From the NCBI GenBank assembly GCA_964607025.1, contig CAZSIL010000005.1, positions 1-64,000 of the forward strand: DNA of 64,000 nt. Reading direction: 5' to 3'. A program made the position numbers and the translations under genes. Source of the DNA: SIG565 sp964607025. Its GTDB lineage: Bacteria > Bacillota > Clostridia > Oscillospirales > Acutalibacteraceae. Shown here one piece after another: positions 1 through 8,724 of this stretch (position 1 is the stretch's first letter; the number at the start of each line of letters is the position of its first letter). Below the pieces are notes generated by a model, which saw nothing but the letters and a program-made list of their open reading frames with translations, did not search any database and was not told where the DNA came from.

Positions 1-1
1 T

Positions 2-736
2 GAGACTCTTGATGAGTATGAATTCCCGGGTGATGATACTCCTATCATTAAGGGCTCTGCTCTTAAAGCTCTCGAAGCTCCCAATGATCCCGCAGATGCT
101 GCTTATGCTCCGATTGCTGAGCTTATGGCTGCAGTTGACTCTTACATTCCTACACCTGAGCGTAAGGCAGACCTTCCGTTCCTTATGCCTGTTGAAGACG
201 TATTCACCATCACAGGTCGTGGTACCGTTGCTACAGGTCGTGTAGAACGTGGTCAGCTCAAAACTTCTGAAGAAGTAGAAATCGTTGGTATCGCTGCTGA
301 AACAAAGAAGACAGTTGTTACCGGTATCGAAATGTTCCGTAAGATTCTTGACTATGCTGAGGCAGGCGATAACATCGGTGCATTGCTCCGTGGTATTCAG
401 CGTACCGAGATTGAGCGTGGTCAGGTTCTCTGCAAACCCGGTTCAATCAATCCTCACACTAAATTCAGCGGTCAGGTTTACGTTCTTAATAAGGATGAAG
501 GCGGCCGTCATACTCCGTTCTTCAACAACTATCGTCCTCAGTTCTATTTCAGAACTACCGACGTTACCGGTGTTATCACACTTCCCGAAGGTACCGAGAT
601 GTGTATGCCTGGCGATAACGTAATTATGGATGTTGAGCTCATCACTCCTATCGCTATCGAAGAGGGCTTACGTTTCGCTATCCGTGAAGGTGGCCGTACA
701 GTTGGTTCCGGTGTTGTTACCGCTATCAAAGCTTAA
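2..736 (+). CDS. tuf: Elongation factor Tu, C-terminal part (5' end outside window)
   Basis: EF-Tu is the GTPase that delivers aminoacyl-tRNA to the ribosome in the cytosol. The window opens inside the gene: the reading frame runs from base 2 without a start codon and gives 244 residues, so roughly the first 150 residues, with the P-loop and most switch elements, lie upstream. What is visible is the tail of the G domain, domain 2 beginning near the GRGTVATGRVERG motif, and domain 3 ending in GSGVVTAIKA. No frameshift is seen. It is followed within ten bases by a strong palindromic terminator, so it ends its transcription unit. Confidence 0.97.
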   Translation, partial: ETLDEYEFPGDDTPIIKGSALKALEAPNDPADAAYAPIAELMAAVDSYIPTPERKADLPFLMPVEDVFTITGRGTVATGRVERGQLKTSEEVEIVGIAAETKKTVVTGIEMFRKILDYAEAGDNIGALLRGIQRTEIERGQVLCKPGSINPHTKFSGQVYVLNKDEGGRHTPFFNNYRPQFYFRTTDVTGVITLPEGTEMCMPGDNVIMDVELITPIAIEEGLRFAIREGGRTVGSGVVTAIKA

Positions 737-744
737 TTGAACTT

Positions 745-776
745 AAAAAAACAGCAAGCATGCTTGCTGTTTTTTT
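745..776. terminator. Bidirectional terminator between tuf and the CarD-like gene
   Basis: A perfect palindrome (arms ACAGCAAG and CTTGCTGT around CATG) is flanked by an A-run on the left and a T-run on the right, so it can end transcription from both sides. A second, weaker hairpin (AGGGGTTAT with ATAGCCCCT) lies at 784-810, next to the end of the minus-strand gene. Confidence 0.9.
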
Positions 777-815
777 ATTTTTAAGGGGTTATGCTAAACG
801 TATAGCCCCTCAATT

Positions 816-1310
816 TTACATATGTTTAATTATATATTCGGCAACCTGCTCAACTTTGATGTTCATGGAGAATGCAAGTTCCTGATGAATTAATTTTTCG
901 GCTTCACGCAGTATTCTTTCATCAGCAATATGTAAACGTTTGCCGGTTTTTTCGCGTTCTTCGAGTTTTAGGTGCAGTTCCTTAATCAATAGAAGGATAT
1001 CCTTTCTGTCACCGGACTTGAGTATTTGCGAAAATTTATCTTTACGCGCCATATCATTTTCTATCCAAATTGATTTTGAAAAATCTATTTCAGATAACAT
1101 TTTTTCGATTTCTTCTTCGGATAAAAGTTTTTTTAGAGTTATTTTTGGGCTATCAACGGGCACATATACCGTTGTTTGCGTGTTTTCGTAAATTGGTGTC
1201 ATTATGTAAAATTGTTTGCTGCCGAGCTTTGCGAAATTTTCACTTTTAATATCGGTAATCTTGCACACTCCCATACCAGGATGAACAACGGTATCACTAA
1301 TCTTAAACAA
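816..1310 (-). CDS. CarD/CdnL-family transcription regulator
   Basis: A 164-residue protein. Its N-terminal 60 or so residues match the CarD_CdnL_TRCF domain (ISDTVVHPGMGVCKITDI, then a VYVPVD segment), which in this family binds the RNA polymerase beta subunit and stabilises open promoter complexes. The remainder is predicted helical and rich in Lys and Glu, like the DNA-contacting C-terminal part of CdnL. The start is a TTG with AGGAGTG eight bases upstream. It stands alone, convergent with tuf and divergent from the next gene. The family assignment is sound; its target promoters cannot be read from the sequence. Confidence 0.85.
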   Translation of the reverse strand: MFKISDTVVHPGMGVCKITDIKSENFAKLGSKQFYIMTPIYENTQTTVYVPVDSPKITLKKLLSEEEIEKMLSEIDFSKSIWIENDMARKDKFSQILKSGDRKDILLLIKELHLKLEEREKTGKRLHIADERILREAEKLIHQELAFSMNIKVEQVAEYIIKHM

Positions 1311-1437
1311 GTAATCACTCCTAAAAATTTATATACTAATTATATCATTTTTAAAAAAATTATGTAATACTTAATTTCAAAAAATATCTATATTTGTTCA
1401 TAAATTTGTGTTATTATAATAGAAAAGGAGCGATTGT

Positions 1438-1860
1438 ATGTATAGATTTTTTGATAGATTGAGAATGTTTTTCTACGGCAGAAACGGAGTTGATCCGCTC
1501 GGAAAGTTCTCTATGGTAATATATTTAATGGTAGCGATAGTTAACGTGTTTGTGCGGAATTTATCGTCAAGATATTTGCTGATGACGGTGCAGTGGATAA
1601 TATTGGCGTTTATACTTTTCAGGATACTCTCACGGAATATTTATGCAAGACAACGTGAAAACCAAGTGTTTGAAAGAGTTTTTCAAAAATTCAAATCACC
1701 TCTCAAACTGTTAGGGGATAGAATTAAAAATATCAAAACAAAACGATATCGCACCTGTCCAAATTGCAAAGCAGTTTCGCGTTTACCTATAAAACGCGGT
1801 AAGCATTTCGTCAAGTGCCCAAAATGCAATATACCTTTTAAAGTGTTTATATTAATCTAA
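1438..1860 (+). CDS. Small membrane protein with C-terminal zinc ribbon
   Basis: I do not recognise a named family. The 140-residue protein has two hydrophobic segments (about residues 26-41 and 47-62), a basic stretch, then a short zinc-ribbon-like end with two CxxC knuckles (CPNC and CPKC) about 20 residues apart. It is likely a membrane protein with a cytosolic metal-binding tail. An AAGGAG site precedes the ATG and a candidate -10 (TATAAT, 1415-1420) lies just upstream. It is a single-gene unit closed by its own terminator before mraZ. Function unknown. Confidence 0.75.
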   Translation: MYRFFDRLRMFFYGRNGVDPLGKFSMVIYLMVAIVNVFVRNLSSRYLLMTVQWIILAFILFRILSRNIYARQRENQVFERVFQKFKSPLKLLGDRIKNIKTKRYRTCPNCKAVSRLPIKRGKHFVKCPKCNIPFKVFILI

Positions 1861-1900
1861 AGCAGTTAAGCGTCAAAACTTGACTGCTTTATTTTTTTTT
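1861..1900 (+). terminator. Rho-independent terminator before mraZ
   Basis: Stem arms AGCAGTTAAG and CTTGACTGCT (one G-U pair) are followed by TTTATTTTTTTTT. It directly follows the stop codon of the zinc-ribbon gene and isolates the dcw promoter. Confidence 0.85.
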
Positions 1901-1918
1901 ATAAATTTTAAAAAACTA

Positions 1919-1947
1919 TTGATTTTTATTTATAAGTGTTGTATAAT
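1919..1947 (+). promoter_or_regulatory. Sigma-A promoter of the mraZ/dcw operon
   Basis: TTGATT (1919-1924) and TATAAT (1942-1947) are separated by 17 bases, a near-consensus housekeeping promoter. The predicted start falls at about 1954, at the first MraZ box. Confidence 0.8.
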
Positions 1948-1954
1948 GACAGTA

Positions 1955-2002
1955 AAAGTGGTGCAAAGTGGTGATTTTGCACATAAAAGTGGCTTAAAGT
2001 GG
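1955..2002 (+). promoter_or_regulatory. MraZ-box repeats (four AAAGTGG units)
   Basis: The heptamer AAAGTGG occurs at 1955-1961, 1965-1971, 1986-1992 and 1996-2002. The units form two pairs with a 10-base period inside each pair and 31 bases between pairs. MraZ is known to bind tandem GTGG-type repeats ahead of its own operon (AAAGTG[T/G] in Mollicutes, TGGGN in E. coli). Location just after the -10 and upstream of mraZ fits autoregulation of the whole dcw cluster. The repeats are read directly; binding is inferred. Confidence 0.8.
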
Positions 2003-2023
2003 AAGAAATGAGGTGAAAATTCG

Positions 2024-2446
2024 ATGCTTTACGGCGGCTATGATCATAATATAGACAAAAAGGGTCGGGTTTTCATACCATCCCGCCTAAAAGAAGATTT
2101 AGGAGAATCATTTATCATTTGTAAAGGTATCAGCGGTAAGCGCTGTTTATGTATTTATCCGTTTTGTGAATGGGAAAAACTTGTTGCAAAAATCTCCGAG
2201 CTTCCGTCGTCACAAGCGAGTTCTATCAAGCGTTTCATTTTTGACGGTGCATTTAACGTTGAGTTTGACACTCAGGGAAGAATTGTTATACCGCCAACAC
2301 TCAGGGAATTTGCAGAGCTTGATGCATCGGCACATCTAATAGGTATGGATACTTATATTGAACTCTGGAGTGCGGAACTCTGGGCTAAGGAAGATGTTTA
2401 CACTCCTGAAGATATTTTTGCCGATGCTGATAAATTCCAACTTTAA
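2024..2446 (+). CDS. mraZ: Transcriptional regulator MraZ
   Basis: This is the first gene of the dcw cluster. The 140-residue protein has two SpoVT/AbrB-like half domains, each with the DxxGR signature (DKKGRVFIP near the N-terminus and DTQGRIVIP near residue 82). MraZ forms ring-shaped oligomers that bind repeated GTGG boxes and control its own operon; four such boxes lie immediately upstream. The ATG is preceded by GAGGTGA. The gene ends a few bases before rsmH, as in most Firmicutes. Confidence 0.96.
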   Translation: MLYGGYDHNIDKKGRVFIPSRLKEDLGESFIICKGISGKRCLCIYPFCEWEKLVAKISELPSSQASSIKRFIFDGAFNVEFDTQGRIVIPPTLREFAELDASAHLIGMDTYIELWSAELWAKEDVYTPEDIFADADKFQL

Positions 2447-2457
2447 GGGTGGCTAAG

Positions 2458-3378
2458 ATGGAATTTAGTCATAAACCGGTATTGTTTGATGAAGTTATTG
2501 AGTCACTTAATATAAAACCAGATGGCATTTATGTTGACGGAACGGCAGGCGGCGCGGGGCATTCCACAGGAATTGCAAAAAAATTAAATGGCGGACATCT
2601 TTTTTCACTTGATCGTGATCCTGACGCTGTAACAGTTGCCACCGAGCGATTAAAAGATTATCCCGCAACTGTAGTACACGCTAATTTTAGTGAAATGGCG
2701 GTAGTGCTAAACGGACTCGGTATCGAAAAGGTTGACGGGATATTACTTGACCTTGGCGTATCATCCTTCCAACTTGATAATGCCGAACGCGGTTTTTCCT
2801 ATCATAAAGATGCGCCTCTTGATATGCGTATGAGCAAAGAGGGCCTCAGTGCAAAGGACATAGTTAATAACTGGTCAGTGGGGGAACTTACCGACATTTT
2901 CACAAAATACGGTGAAGAAAAATTTGCTTACCGAATCGCTAAAAAAATCGAACAGGCAAGAACTCAAAAACCAATACTTACAACTTTACAACTGGCAGAT
3001 ATAATTTCTTCCGCGTATCCTGCGGCGGCGCGTCGAGACGGCCATCCCGCCCGAAAATGCTTTCAGGCGATAAGAATAGCGGTAAACGGCGAACTTGAGA
3101 GTTTATCAAGTGTTTTGAATACGGCATTCTCTCTATTAAAACCGGGTGGCGTTTTATCTATAATAACGTTCCACTCGCTTGAAGACCGCATGGTTAAGCA
3201 AAAATTCAAGGAATTTAGCACAGGGTGTACCTGTCCGCCCGATTTTCCGGTTTGTGTGTGCGGCAAAAAACCACAGGGCACACTGTACACTCGAAAACCG
3301 ATAACTGCGAAAAGAGAAGAATTAGAGGATAACGCAAGGAGCCGAAGTGCTGCCTTGCGGGTAATAATAAAGAACTAA
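2458..3378 (+). CDS. rsmH: 16S rRNA m4C1402 N4-methyltransferase RsmH
   Basis: RsmH (MraW) methylates the N4 position of C1402 in 16S rRNA with SAM. The protein shows the SAM-binding GTAGGAGHS loop close to the N-terminus, the LDLGVSSFQLD segment, PLDMRM, and the C-terminal FHSLEDRMVK and SRSAALRV motifs; its length of about 306 residues is normal. I place the start at the ATG at 2458, which has AAGGGTGG at a proper distance; an in-frame GTG at 2449 lies inside that ribosome-binding site. It is the second gene of the dcw operon. Confidence 0.95.
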   Translation: MEFSHKPVLFDEVIESLNIKPDGIYVDGTAGGAGHSTGIAKKLNGGHLFSLDRDPDAVTVATERLKDYPATVVHANFSEMAVVLNGLGIEKVDGILLDLGVSSFQLDNAERGFSYHKDAPLDMRMSKEGLSAKDIVNNWSVGELTDIFTKYGEEKFAYRIAKKIEQARTQKPILTTLQLADIISSAYPAAARRDGHPARKCFQAIRIAVNGELESLSSVLNTAFSLLKPGGVLSIITFHSLEDRMVKQKFKEFSTGCTCPPDFPVCVCGKKPQGTLYTRKPITAKREELEDNARSRSAALRVIIKN

Positions 3379-3390
3379 AAATGGGGGATA

Positions 3391-3861
3391 ATGGTGAACA
3401 ACTTCAAGTATTATAACGATAGCTTAGCATATGATTTCGAATTGTTTATGCCTAAAACTAAAACGGTTAATACTGATAATGTTATCAAAATGCCGCAAAA
3501 AAAGGCCGTTCAAAAGAAGCGCAAAGCAAAAGCTCAAAAAGCGGTTTCGGTTAGCGTAGCATTTGTTTTGTTGTGCACATTTTTCCTTGCCGCGCTTTGC
3601 GGAAATATCTTTTTGAGAATTAGAATTAACGAAGTTGATTCTCAGATAAACGATATAAACACTGAGATTAACGAGATGAACGCTGAGTATACGAAACTGT
3701 TTGTTGAGATGGAAAAAATCGTTTCTTACAACAATTTAGAGCAGAGCGCTGAAACTCTTGGCATGAAGAAAATGGATAAAGACCAGGTTGTTTATATCCA
3801 TGTAAATGACAGAAACACCGCAATCACATCTAACGGCGAATTGGTGGTTTCCGATGAATAA
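3391..3861 (+). CDS. FtsL/DivIC-like septum protein
   Basis: A 156-residue bitopic protein: a basic cytosolic N-terminal region (KKAVQKKRKAKAQKA), one transmembrane helix at about residues 51-72, then an extracellular helical segment rich in Asn, Glu and Ile with heptad character. Size, topology and position between rsmH and the transpeptidase are those of FtsL, which together with DivIC and FtsQ/DivIB forms the divisome scaffold and activates FtsW and the PBP. FtsL sequences diverge strongly, so identification rests mainly on synteny and topology. GGGGG precedes the ATG. Confidence 0.8.
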   Translation: MVNNFKYYNDSLAYDFELFMPKTKTVNTDNVIKMPQKKAVQKKRKAKAQKAVSVSVAFVLLCTFFLAALCGNIFLRIRINEVDSQINDINTEINEMNAEYTKLFVEMEKIVSYNNLEQSAETLGMKKMDKDQVVYIHVNDRNTAITSNGELVVSDE

Positions 3862-3893
3862 GTTTATAGTGTAATAAATATATTTATTTAGAT

Positions 3894-3919
3894 ACGAGAG
3901 TTAAAAATTTAACTCTCGT
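3894..3919 (+). terminator. Intra-operon hairpin between ftsL-like gene and PBP gene
   Basis: Arms ACGAGAGTTAAA and TTTAACTCTCGT form a long stem followed only by TTTTC. It may act as a partial terminator or as an mRNA processing or stability element that tunes expression of the downstream transpeptidase. Confidence 0.55.
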
Positions 3920-3977
3920 TTTCGAGCATTTAAAAGTCGGCAAAAAATGTCGCAAAAAAATTACGGAGGTATCTAAA

Positions 3978-6239
3978 ATGACTGACAAACCGAGCAAATC
4001 GATGATTATGCGCGTTTTTATAAGTATGTTGGTAATAGTTATTGCAGCATCCTCGATTTCTATAATTCGTCTTATCGATATTGCCGTAATTAATGGTGAT
4101 AAGTATCGTAACGAAGCATTGGAGCAACAGTTGTACGATACGCTTTTGGCGGCACCCCGCGGCAATATCTATGATAAAAACATTAATACCTTGGCTACCA
4201 GTTCGACTGCATGGACGGTTTATATCACACCTAACGGATTAACACGCGTTAAAGATGCCGACACCAAGCAAAAAATCAAGAATACTATAGCCGATGGCCT
4301 TTCTTCAATATTGGGAATTGAGCGTGACACTGTTTATGCTCAAACTGAGAAAAACACGTATTACGTTATTGTTAAAAAGAAAATTGATAAAGAAACAGCC
4401 GATAAAGTGAGAAAATTTATATCGGATAACTCCGATTTAAACCTTGCAAGTTACGTAGGACTTGATGAAACCACAAAACGTTATTATCCTAATGATAATT
4501 TAGCATCGGTTGTACTCGGCTTTGTGGGTAGCGATAATCAGGGACTTTCAGGTATTGAAAGTTACTACGATACGGTACTTACAGGCGTTGCAGGTCGTGT
4601 TGTTGCGGCAAAAAGTGCGCAAGGCGTTGATATGCCGCTGACATACGAGCGAGTGGAAGAAGCAATACAGGGTAATTCCTTGGTGTTGACTATTGATAAC
4701 TACATACAGTATATTGCTGAAAAATATCTTGAAGAAGGCGTTTTGGCAAATCAGGCGAACGGTAGGGGAGCTTGTATTGTTATGAACGTAAATTCAGGCG
4801 AGATATTGGCAATGGCTATAAAGGGTGATTTTGACCCAAATGAGCCGTTTACACTATCTACCGACGACCAAGCAAAAGTCGATGCGGAAACCGATACCGA
4901 AAAAAAGTCGGAATTAAAAACACAGTTACAAAATTTGCAGTGGCGAAACAAAGCTGTTTCGGATACGTATGAGCCGGGTTCGGTATTTAAAGTTATAACC
5001 GCATCTATGGCTTTGGAGGAAAATCTTGTTAATACAAATTCAACCTTTACTTGCACGTACCATATTAACATTGCAGGGCAGGGATATGATTGCCATAAAA
5101 AAGGTGGTCATGGCACCCAAAATTTAATTGAGACAATGGTTAATTCTTGTAATCCCGCCTATATTATGATAGGTCAGTTGGTTGGCAGCAGTACCTTTGC
5201 GAAATACTTTGATGCCTTTGGTTTGACCAAGAAAACAGGTATTGATTTACCGGGTGAATCCAATTCGGTTTATCACGCCGAATCTAAAATGGGACCTGTT
5301 GAGTTAGCATCATCATCATTTGGTCAGACCTTTAAAATTACTCCTATACAAATGATTACTGCCGTATCGGCTGCAGTTAACGGCGGATATCTTGTTAAAC
5401 CACATTTGGTCAGTAAGATATTGGATAGTGAAGGAAACGTCGTTGAAACAATTGATAAAACAGTAAAGCGACAGGTTATTTCATCTACCACCTCCCAAAC
5501 CATCCGAACAATGATGGGTGCTGTTGTATCAAAAAGCACTAGTAAAAATATGTATGTTGCGGGTTATCAGACGGGTGGTAAAACGGGTACATCCCAAAAA
5601 GTTGCCGAAAAGTTGGAATCGGGTAGTGAAAAAGAGCTATATATTGCTTCGTATCTCGCCGTAGCTCCAATAGAAGAACCCGAAATAGCAGTACTTGTAA
5701 TGATTGATGAGCCCAGCGCTGGTCAGTATTACGGTTCGGCAGTTGCAGCACCTATTGGTGCCGAAATTTTAAGCGGAATATTGCCGTATTTGGGTTATGA
5801 GCCACAGTATACTGAATCGGAACTTGCCGCGCTCTCAATCAGTGTTCCAAACGTAATTGGCGAAGACGTTTCGGTTGCGAAGAGAAAGGTTACAAGCGCA
5901 AAACTTAATTATAAAATTGTGGGTAGCGGCGAAAAGGTTGTAAATCAGATGCCGTCGTCCACTGATTCTTTACATTCAGGCGGTGTGGTAATTCTTTATA
6001 CTGAAGAAGTAGAAGACGGTGAACATAAAGTCGCAGTTCCCGACTTTACGGGAATGTCGCTTTCATCCGTTAATTCAACGGCAACTAATTCTGGGATTAA
6101 CGTACAGTTTGCGGGTAATACGTCATCTTCGGGCGTTGTTGCTTACAAACAAAGTGTTGAACCTACAACAAGCGTTGACAGGGGTAGTGTTGTTACGGTC
6201 TATTTTCGCGATACAAGCGCAGATAATATAGCAGATTAA
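3978..6239 (+). CDS. Penicillin-binding protein 2 / SpoVD-type transpeptidase with two PASTA domains
   Basis: A class B PBP that cross-links septal or cortex peptidoglycan outside the membrane. After one N-terminal transmembrane helix (about residues 10-34) comes the pedestal region with the RGNIYDKN motif, then the transpeptidase domain with all three catalytic motifs: SVFK (335-338), SCN (390-392) and KTGT (535-538). Two PASTA domains close the 753-residue protein (about 620-680 and 688-746). GGAGG lies upstream of the ATG. Only one PBP gene is present in this cluster, whereas Bacillus has pbpB and spoVD side by side, so this one may serve division, sporulation or both. Confidence 0.92.
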   Translation: MTDKPSKSMIMRVFISMLVIVIAASSISIIRLIDIAVINGDKYRNEALEQQLYDTLLAAPRGNIYDKNINTLATSSTAWTVYITPNGLTRVKDADTKQKIKNTIADGLSSILGIERDTVYAQTEKNTYYVIVKKKIDKETADKVRKFISDNSDLNLASYVGLDETTKRYYPNDNLASVVLGFVGSDNQGLSGIESYYDTVLTGVAGRVVAAKSAQGVDMPLTYERVEEAIQGNSLVLTIDNYIQYIAEKYLEEGVLANQANGRGACIVMNVNSGEILAMAIKGDFDPNEPFTLSTDDQAKVDAETDTEKKSELKTQLQNLQWRNKAVSDTYEPGSVFKVITASMALEENLVNTNSTFTCTYHINIAGQGYDCHKKGGHGTQNLIETMVNSCNPAYIMIGQLVGSSTFAKYFDAFGLTKKTGIDLPGESNSVYHAESKMGPVELASSSFGQTFKITPIQMITAVSAAVNGGYLVKPHLVSKILDSEGNVVETIDKTVKRQVISSTTSQTIRTMMGAVVSKSTSKNMYVAGYQTGGKTGTSQKVAEKLESGSEKELYIASYLAVAPIEEPEIAVLVMIDEPSAGQYYGSAVAAPIGAEILSGILPYLGYEPQYTESELAALSISVPNVIGEDVSVAKRKVTSAKLNYKIVGSGEKVVNQMPSSTDSLHSGGVVILYTEEVEDGEHKVAVPDFTGMSLSSVNSTATNSGINVQFAGNTSSSGVVAYKQSVEPTTSVDRGSVVTVYFRDTSADNIAD

Positions 6240-6249
6240 GGAGTTAAAA

Positions 6250-7677
6250 ATGAAGTTATATGAGCTCATCAAAACCGAAAATGAAAAACTTAAAAATATT
6301 GAAATAAGCAGTGTTACCTGTAATTCCAAAGCAGTAGGTATGGGCTCACTCTTTGTATGTATAAGAGGTACACGCGTTGACGGGCACACCTTCGCTGCGG
6401 ATGCCATAAAAAATGGTGCTGCAGCGGTTGTTTGTGAGCGTGATTTAGGTATTGATAAACAAATAATCGTGGAAGACACACACAAAGCGTATTTTGAAAT
6501 CAGTGCGAACTGGTTCGGTAATCCCGCAAGGAAACTTAAACTAATCGGTGTTACGGGTACAAACGGAAAAACTTCGGTTACTTATATGTTAAAGAATATT
6601 TTAGAAAAAGCGGGATATAAGGTGGGTCTTATAGGTACAATTCAAAATATGATTATTGATAAGGTTTTGCCTTCAAAAAACACTACTCCCGATGCATACG
6701 AAATGAACTCTCTTTTTAATGATATGGAGAAATCAGGTTGCGAATATGTAGTGATGGAGGTTTCTTCACATGCACTTGACCAGAAAAGGATTTGTTCGGT
6801 TGAATTTGAAAGTGCTGTATTTACAAATTTAACTCAGGACCATCTCGATTATCATATTACGATGGATAATTATTTTGCTGCGAAACTAGAACTTTTTAAA
6901 ATGAGCAAGTGCGCCATAATAAATTTAGATGATGATTACGCCGAGCGTATACTTAATGCGGTTAACTGTAAGAAAATAACCTATTCCGTAAAAAACGATG
7001 CCGCAACTTACACCGCGAAAGATGCCGAATATAAACCGAATGGCGTAAAATATCAGATGGTAGGATACAATTTTATCAACAAAATTACTGCTTCCATAGG
7101 CGGAAAGTTTACGGTTTACAACTCAATGTGTGCCGCCGCGACAGCACTGGAACTCGGTGTTTCTATAGATATTATCAAATCCGCCCTTGCTGAAATGAAC
7201 GGTGTTGCAGGTAGGGCAGAGATTGTGAAAACCGACCGTGATTTTACAGTTGTTATTGACTATGCTCATACGCCTGACGGACTTGAAAATATTCTTATGA
7301 GTTTCCGTGATTATAGAGATAGTCGTCTGGTAGTGCTCTTTGGTTGCGGTGGTGACCGTGATAAAACCAAGCGACCACTTATGGGAGAAACGGCAGCAAA
7401 AATCGCCGATTATGTTATAGTTACAAGCGATAATCCCAGAAGTGAAAATCCGTCTTCCATAATCGAAGACATAATGGCTGGTGTAAAAAAATATAAAACA
7501 CCTTATAAGGTAATCGAAAATAGGGTAGAGGCAATAAAATTTGCCATTGCTAATGCCAATAAAGATGATATAATAATTTTGGCGGGTAAAGGACACGAAA
7601 CGTACCAGATTTTGAATACCGGCACAATTCACCTTGATGAACGTGAAGTTGTGAGTGAAGCTTTGAGTGAGATATAA
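6250..7677 (+). CDS. murE: UDP-MurNAc-tripeptide ligase MurE, meso-DAP type
   Basis: MurE adds the third stem-peptide residue to UDP-MurNAc-L-Ala-D-Glu using ATP in the cytosol. The Mur ligase ATP loop is GTNGKTS (103-109), with TTPDAYE and HDxDYH-like elements in the central domain. The C-terminal domain carries DNPR (394-397), the signature for meso-diaminopimelate rather than lysine, so the wall is predicted to be DAP type. At 475 residues the length is typical. The gene follows the PBP by ten bases and has AAGGAG upstream. MurF, MurD and MurC genes are not present in this window. Confidence 0.95.
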   Translation: MKLYELIKTENEKLKNIEISSVTCNSKAVGMGSLFVCIRGTRVDGHTFAADAIKNGAAAVVCERDLGIDKQIIVEDTHKAYFEISANWFGNPARKLKLIGVTGTNGKTSVTYMLKNILEKAGYKVGLIGTIQNMIIDKVLPSKNTTPDAYEMNSLFNDMEKSGCEYVVMEVSSHALDQKRICSVEFESAVFTNLTQDHLDYHITMDNYFAAKLELFKMSKCAIINLDDDYAERILNAVNCKKITYSVKNDAATYTAKDAEYKPNGVKYQMVGYNFINKITASIGGKFTVYNSMCAAATALELGVSIDIIKSALAEMNGVAGRAEIVKTDRDFTVVIDYAHTPDGLENILMSFRDYRDSRLVVLFGCGGDRDKTKRPLMGETAAKIADYVIVTSDNPRSENPSSIIEDIMAGVKKYKTPYKVIENRVEAIKFAIANANKDDIIILAGKGHETYQILNTGTIHLDEREVVSEALSEI

Positions 7678-7692
7678 AAGGAGCAATAAAAT

Positions 7693-8715
7693 ATGATTGA
7701 ATTTTCTCCCGTAATTTCGGCAATTATTGCCATGATGGTTTGTTGGGGACTTGGATACTTTGTTATCCCGTATCTTCATAAATTAAAATTCGGGCAAACA
7801 ATTTTAGATATAGGTCCAAAATGGCATGTAAACAAACAAGGAACACCCACAATGGGCGGTGTTATGATTTTCGGTGGTGTGGTATTCGGTGTTCTTTTTG
7901 CGATTTGCTATTCTGTCTTTGCAGATAGCCGTTTGGTTGCCGAATTTGCCGTTCGTGGTAATTTGTTACGCTTTATTGCCGGTATTTCATTGGCGCTCGG
8001 TATGGGGCTTATTGGATTTCTTGATGACTACATAAAGGTTGTTAAAAAAAGGAATTTAGGTCTTACCGCCAAACAAAAAACCTTTGGACAGTTCCTAGTC
8101 GCAGCGATTTATCTTGGGGCGCTTTATTTTTCGGGTATGGAAACCACTTGGCTACCCTTTGTCGGCGATGTTTCAGTAGTGTCGGGATTTGGTCTTGTTT
8201 TTTGGCCGATTTCACTTTTCTTCATTTATGGCTTTACAAATGCCGTAAATTTAACCGACGGTATTGACGGTCTTGCATCAAGTGTGACAATGATAGTTTC
8301 ATGTTGCTTTATGTTTATTGCTGGTTTTATGGGTAATATTGGCTATAATACATTAGCAGCGGCTTTTGCAGGTGCCTGTGCGGGTTTTTTGCTTTGGAAC
8401 GCCCATCCCGCTAAAGTGTTTATGGGTGATACCGGCTCGATGTTTTTAGGCGGCGCAGTTGTAGCATTTTCTTTTGGTGTCGGTAAACCGATTTTGCTTA
8501 TTTTCGCCGGTATACTTTATATCATAGAAGCGTTTTCGGTAATCCTGCAGGTGATATCGGTCACAAAGTTTGGAAGACGTTTATTTAAAATGTCGCCTAT
8601 TCATCATCACTTTGAATTATCCGGCTGGAATGAAGGAAAAATAGTATTTGTATTTTCATTAATTACTTTCGGCGGTTGCATAATCGCAATATTGCCAATC
8701 ATATTAAATTTGTAG
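7693..8715 (+). CDS. mraY: Phospho-MurNAc-pentapeptide transferase MraY
   Basis: MraY is the polytopic membrane enzyme that transfers phospho-MurNAc-pentapeptide to undecaprenyl phosphate to form lipid I. The 340-residue protein has about ten hydrophobic segments and the family motifs: GTPTMGG near the N-terminus, FLDDYIK with the paired Asp residues, NLTDGIDGLA, FMGDTGSM and the HHHFE metal/substrate motif. The RBS AAGGAG precedes the ATG. It sits in the usual place between murE and ftsW. Confidence 0.96.
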   Translation: MIEFSPVISAIIAMMVCWGLGYFVIPYLHKLKFGQTILDIGPKWHVNKQGTPTMGGVMIFGGVVFGVLFAICYSVFADSRLVAEFAVRGNLLRFIAGISLALGMGLIGFLDDYIKVVKKRNLGLTAKQKTFGQFLVAAIYLGALYFSGMETTWLPFVGDVSVVSGFGLVFWPISLFFIYGFTNAVNLTDGIDGLASSVTMIVSCCFMFIAGFMGNIGYNTLAAAFAGACAGFLLWNAHPAKVFMGDTGSMFLGGAVVAFSFGVGKPILLIFAGILYIIEAFSVILQVISVTKFGRRLFKMSPIHHHFELSGWNEGKIVFVFSLITFGGCIIAILPIILNL

Positions 8716-8724
8716 GAGAGTTAT

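Noticed and set aside
7123..7779. 218-residue minus-strand frame
   Set aside because: It lies antisense to murE and the mraY start, has no ribosome site, and its composition is that of a shadow frame.
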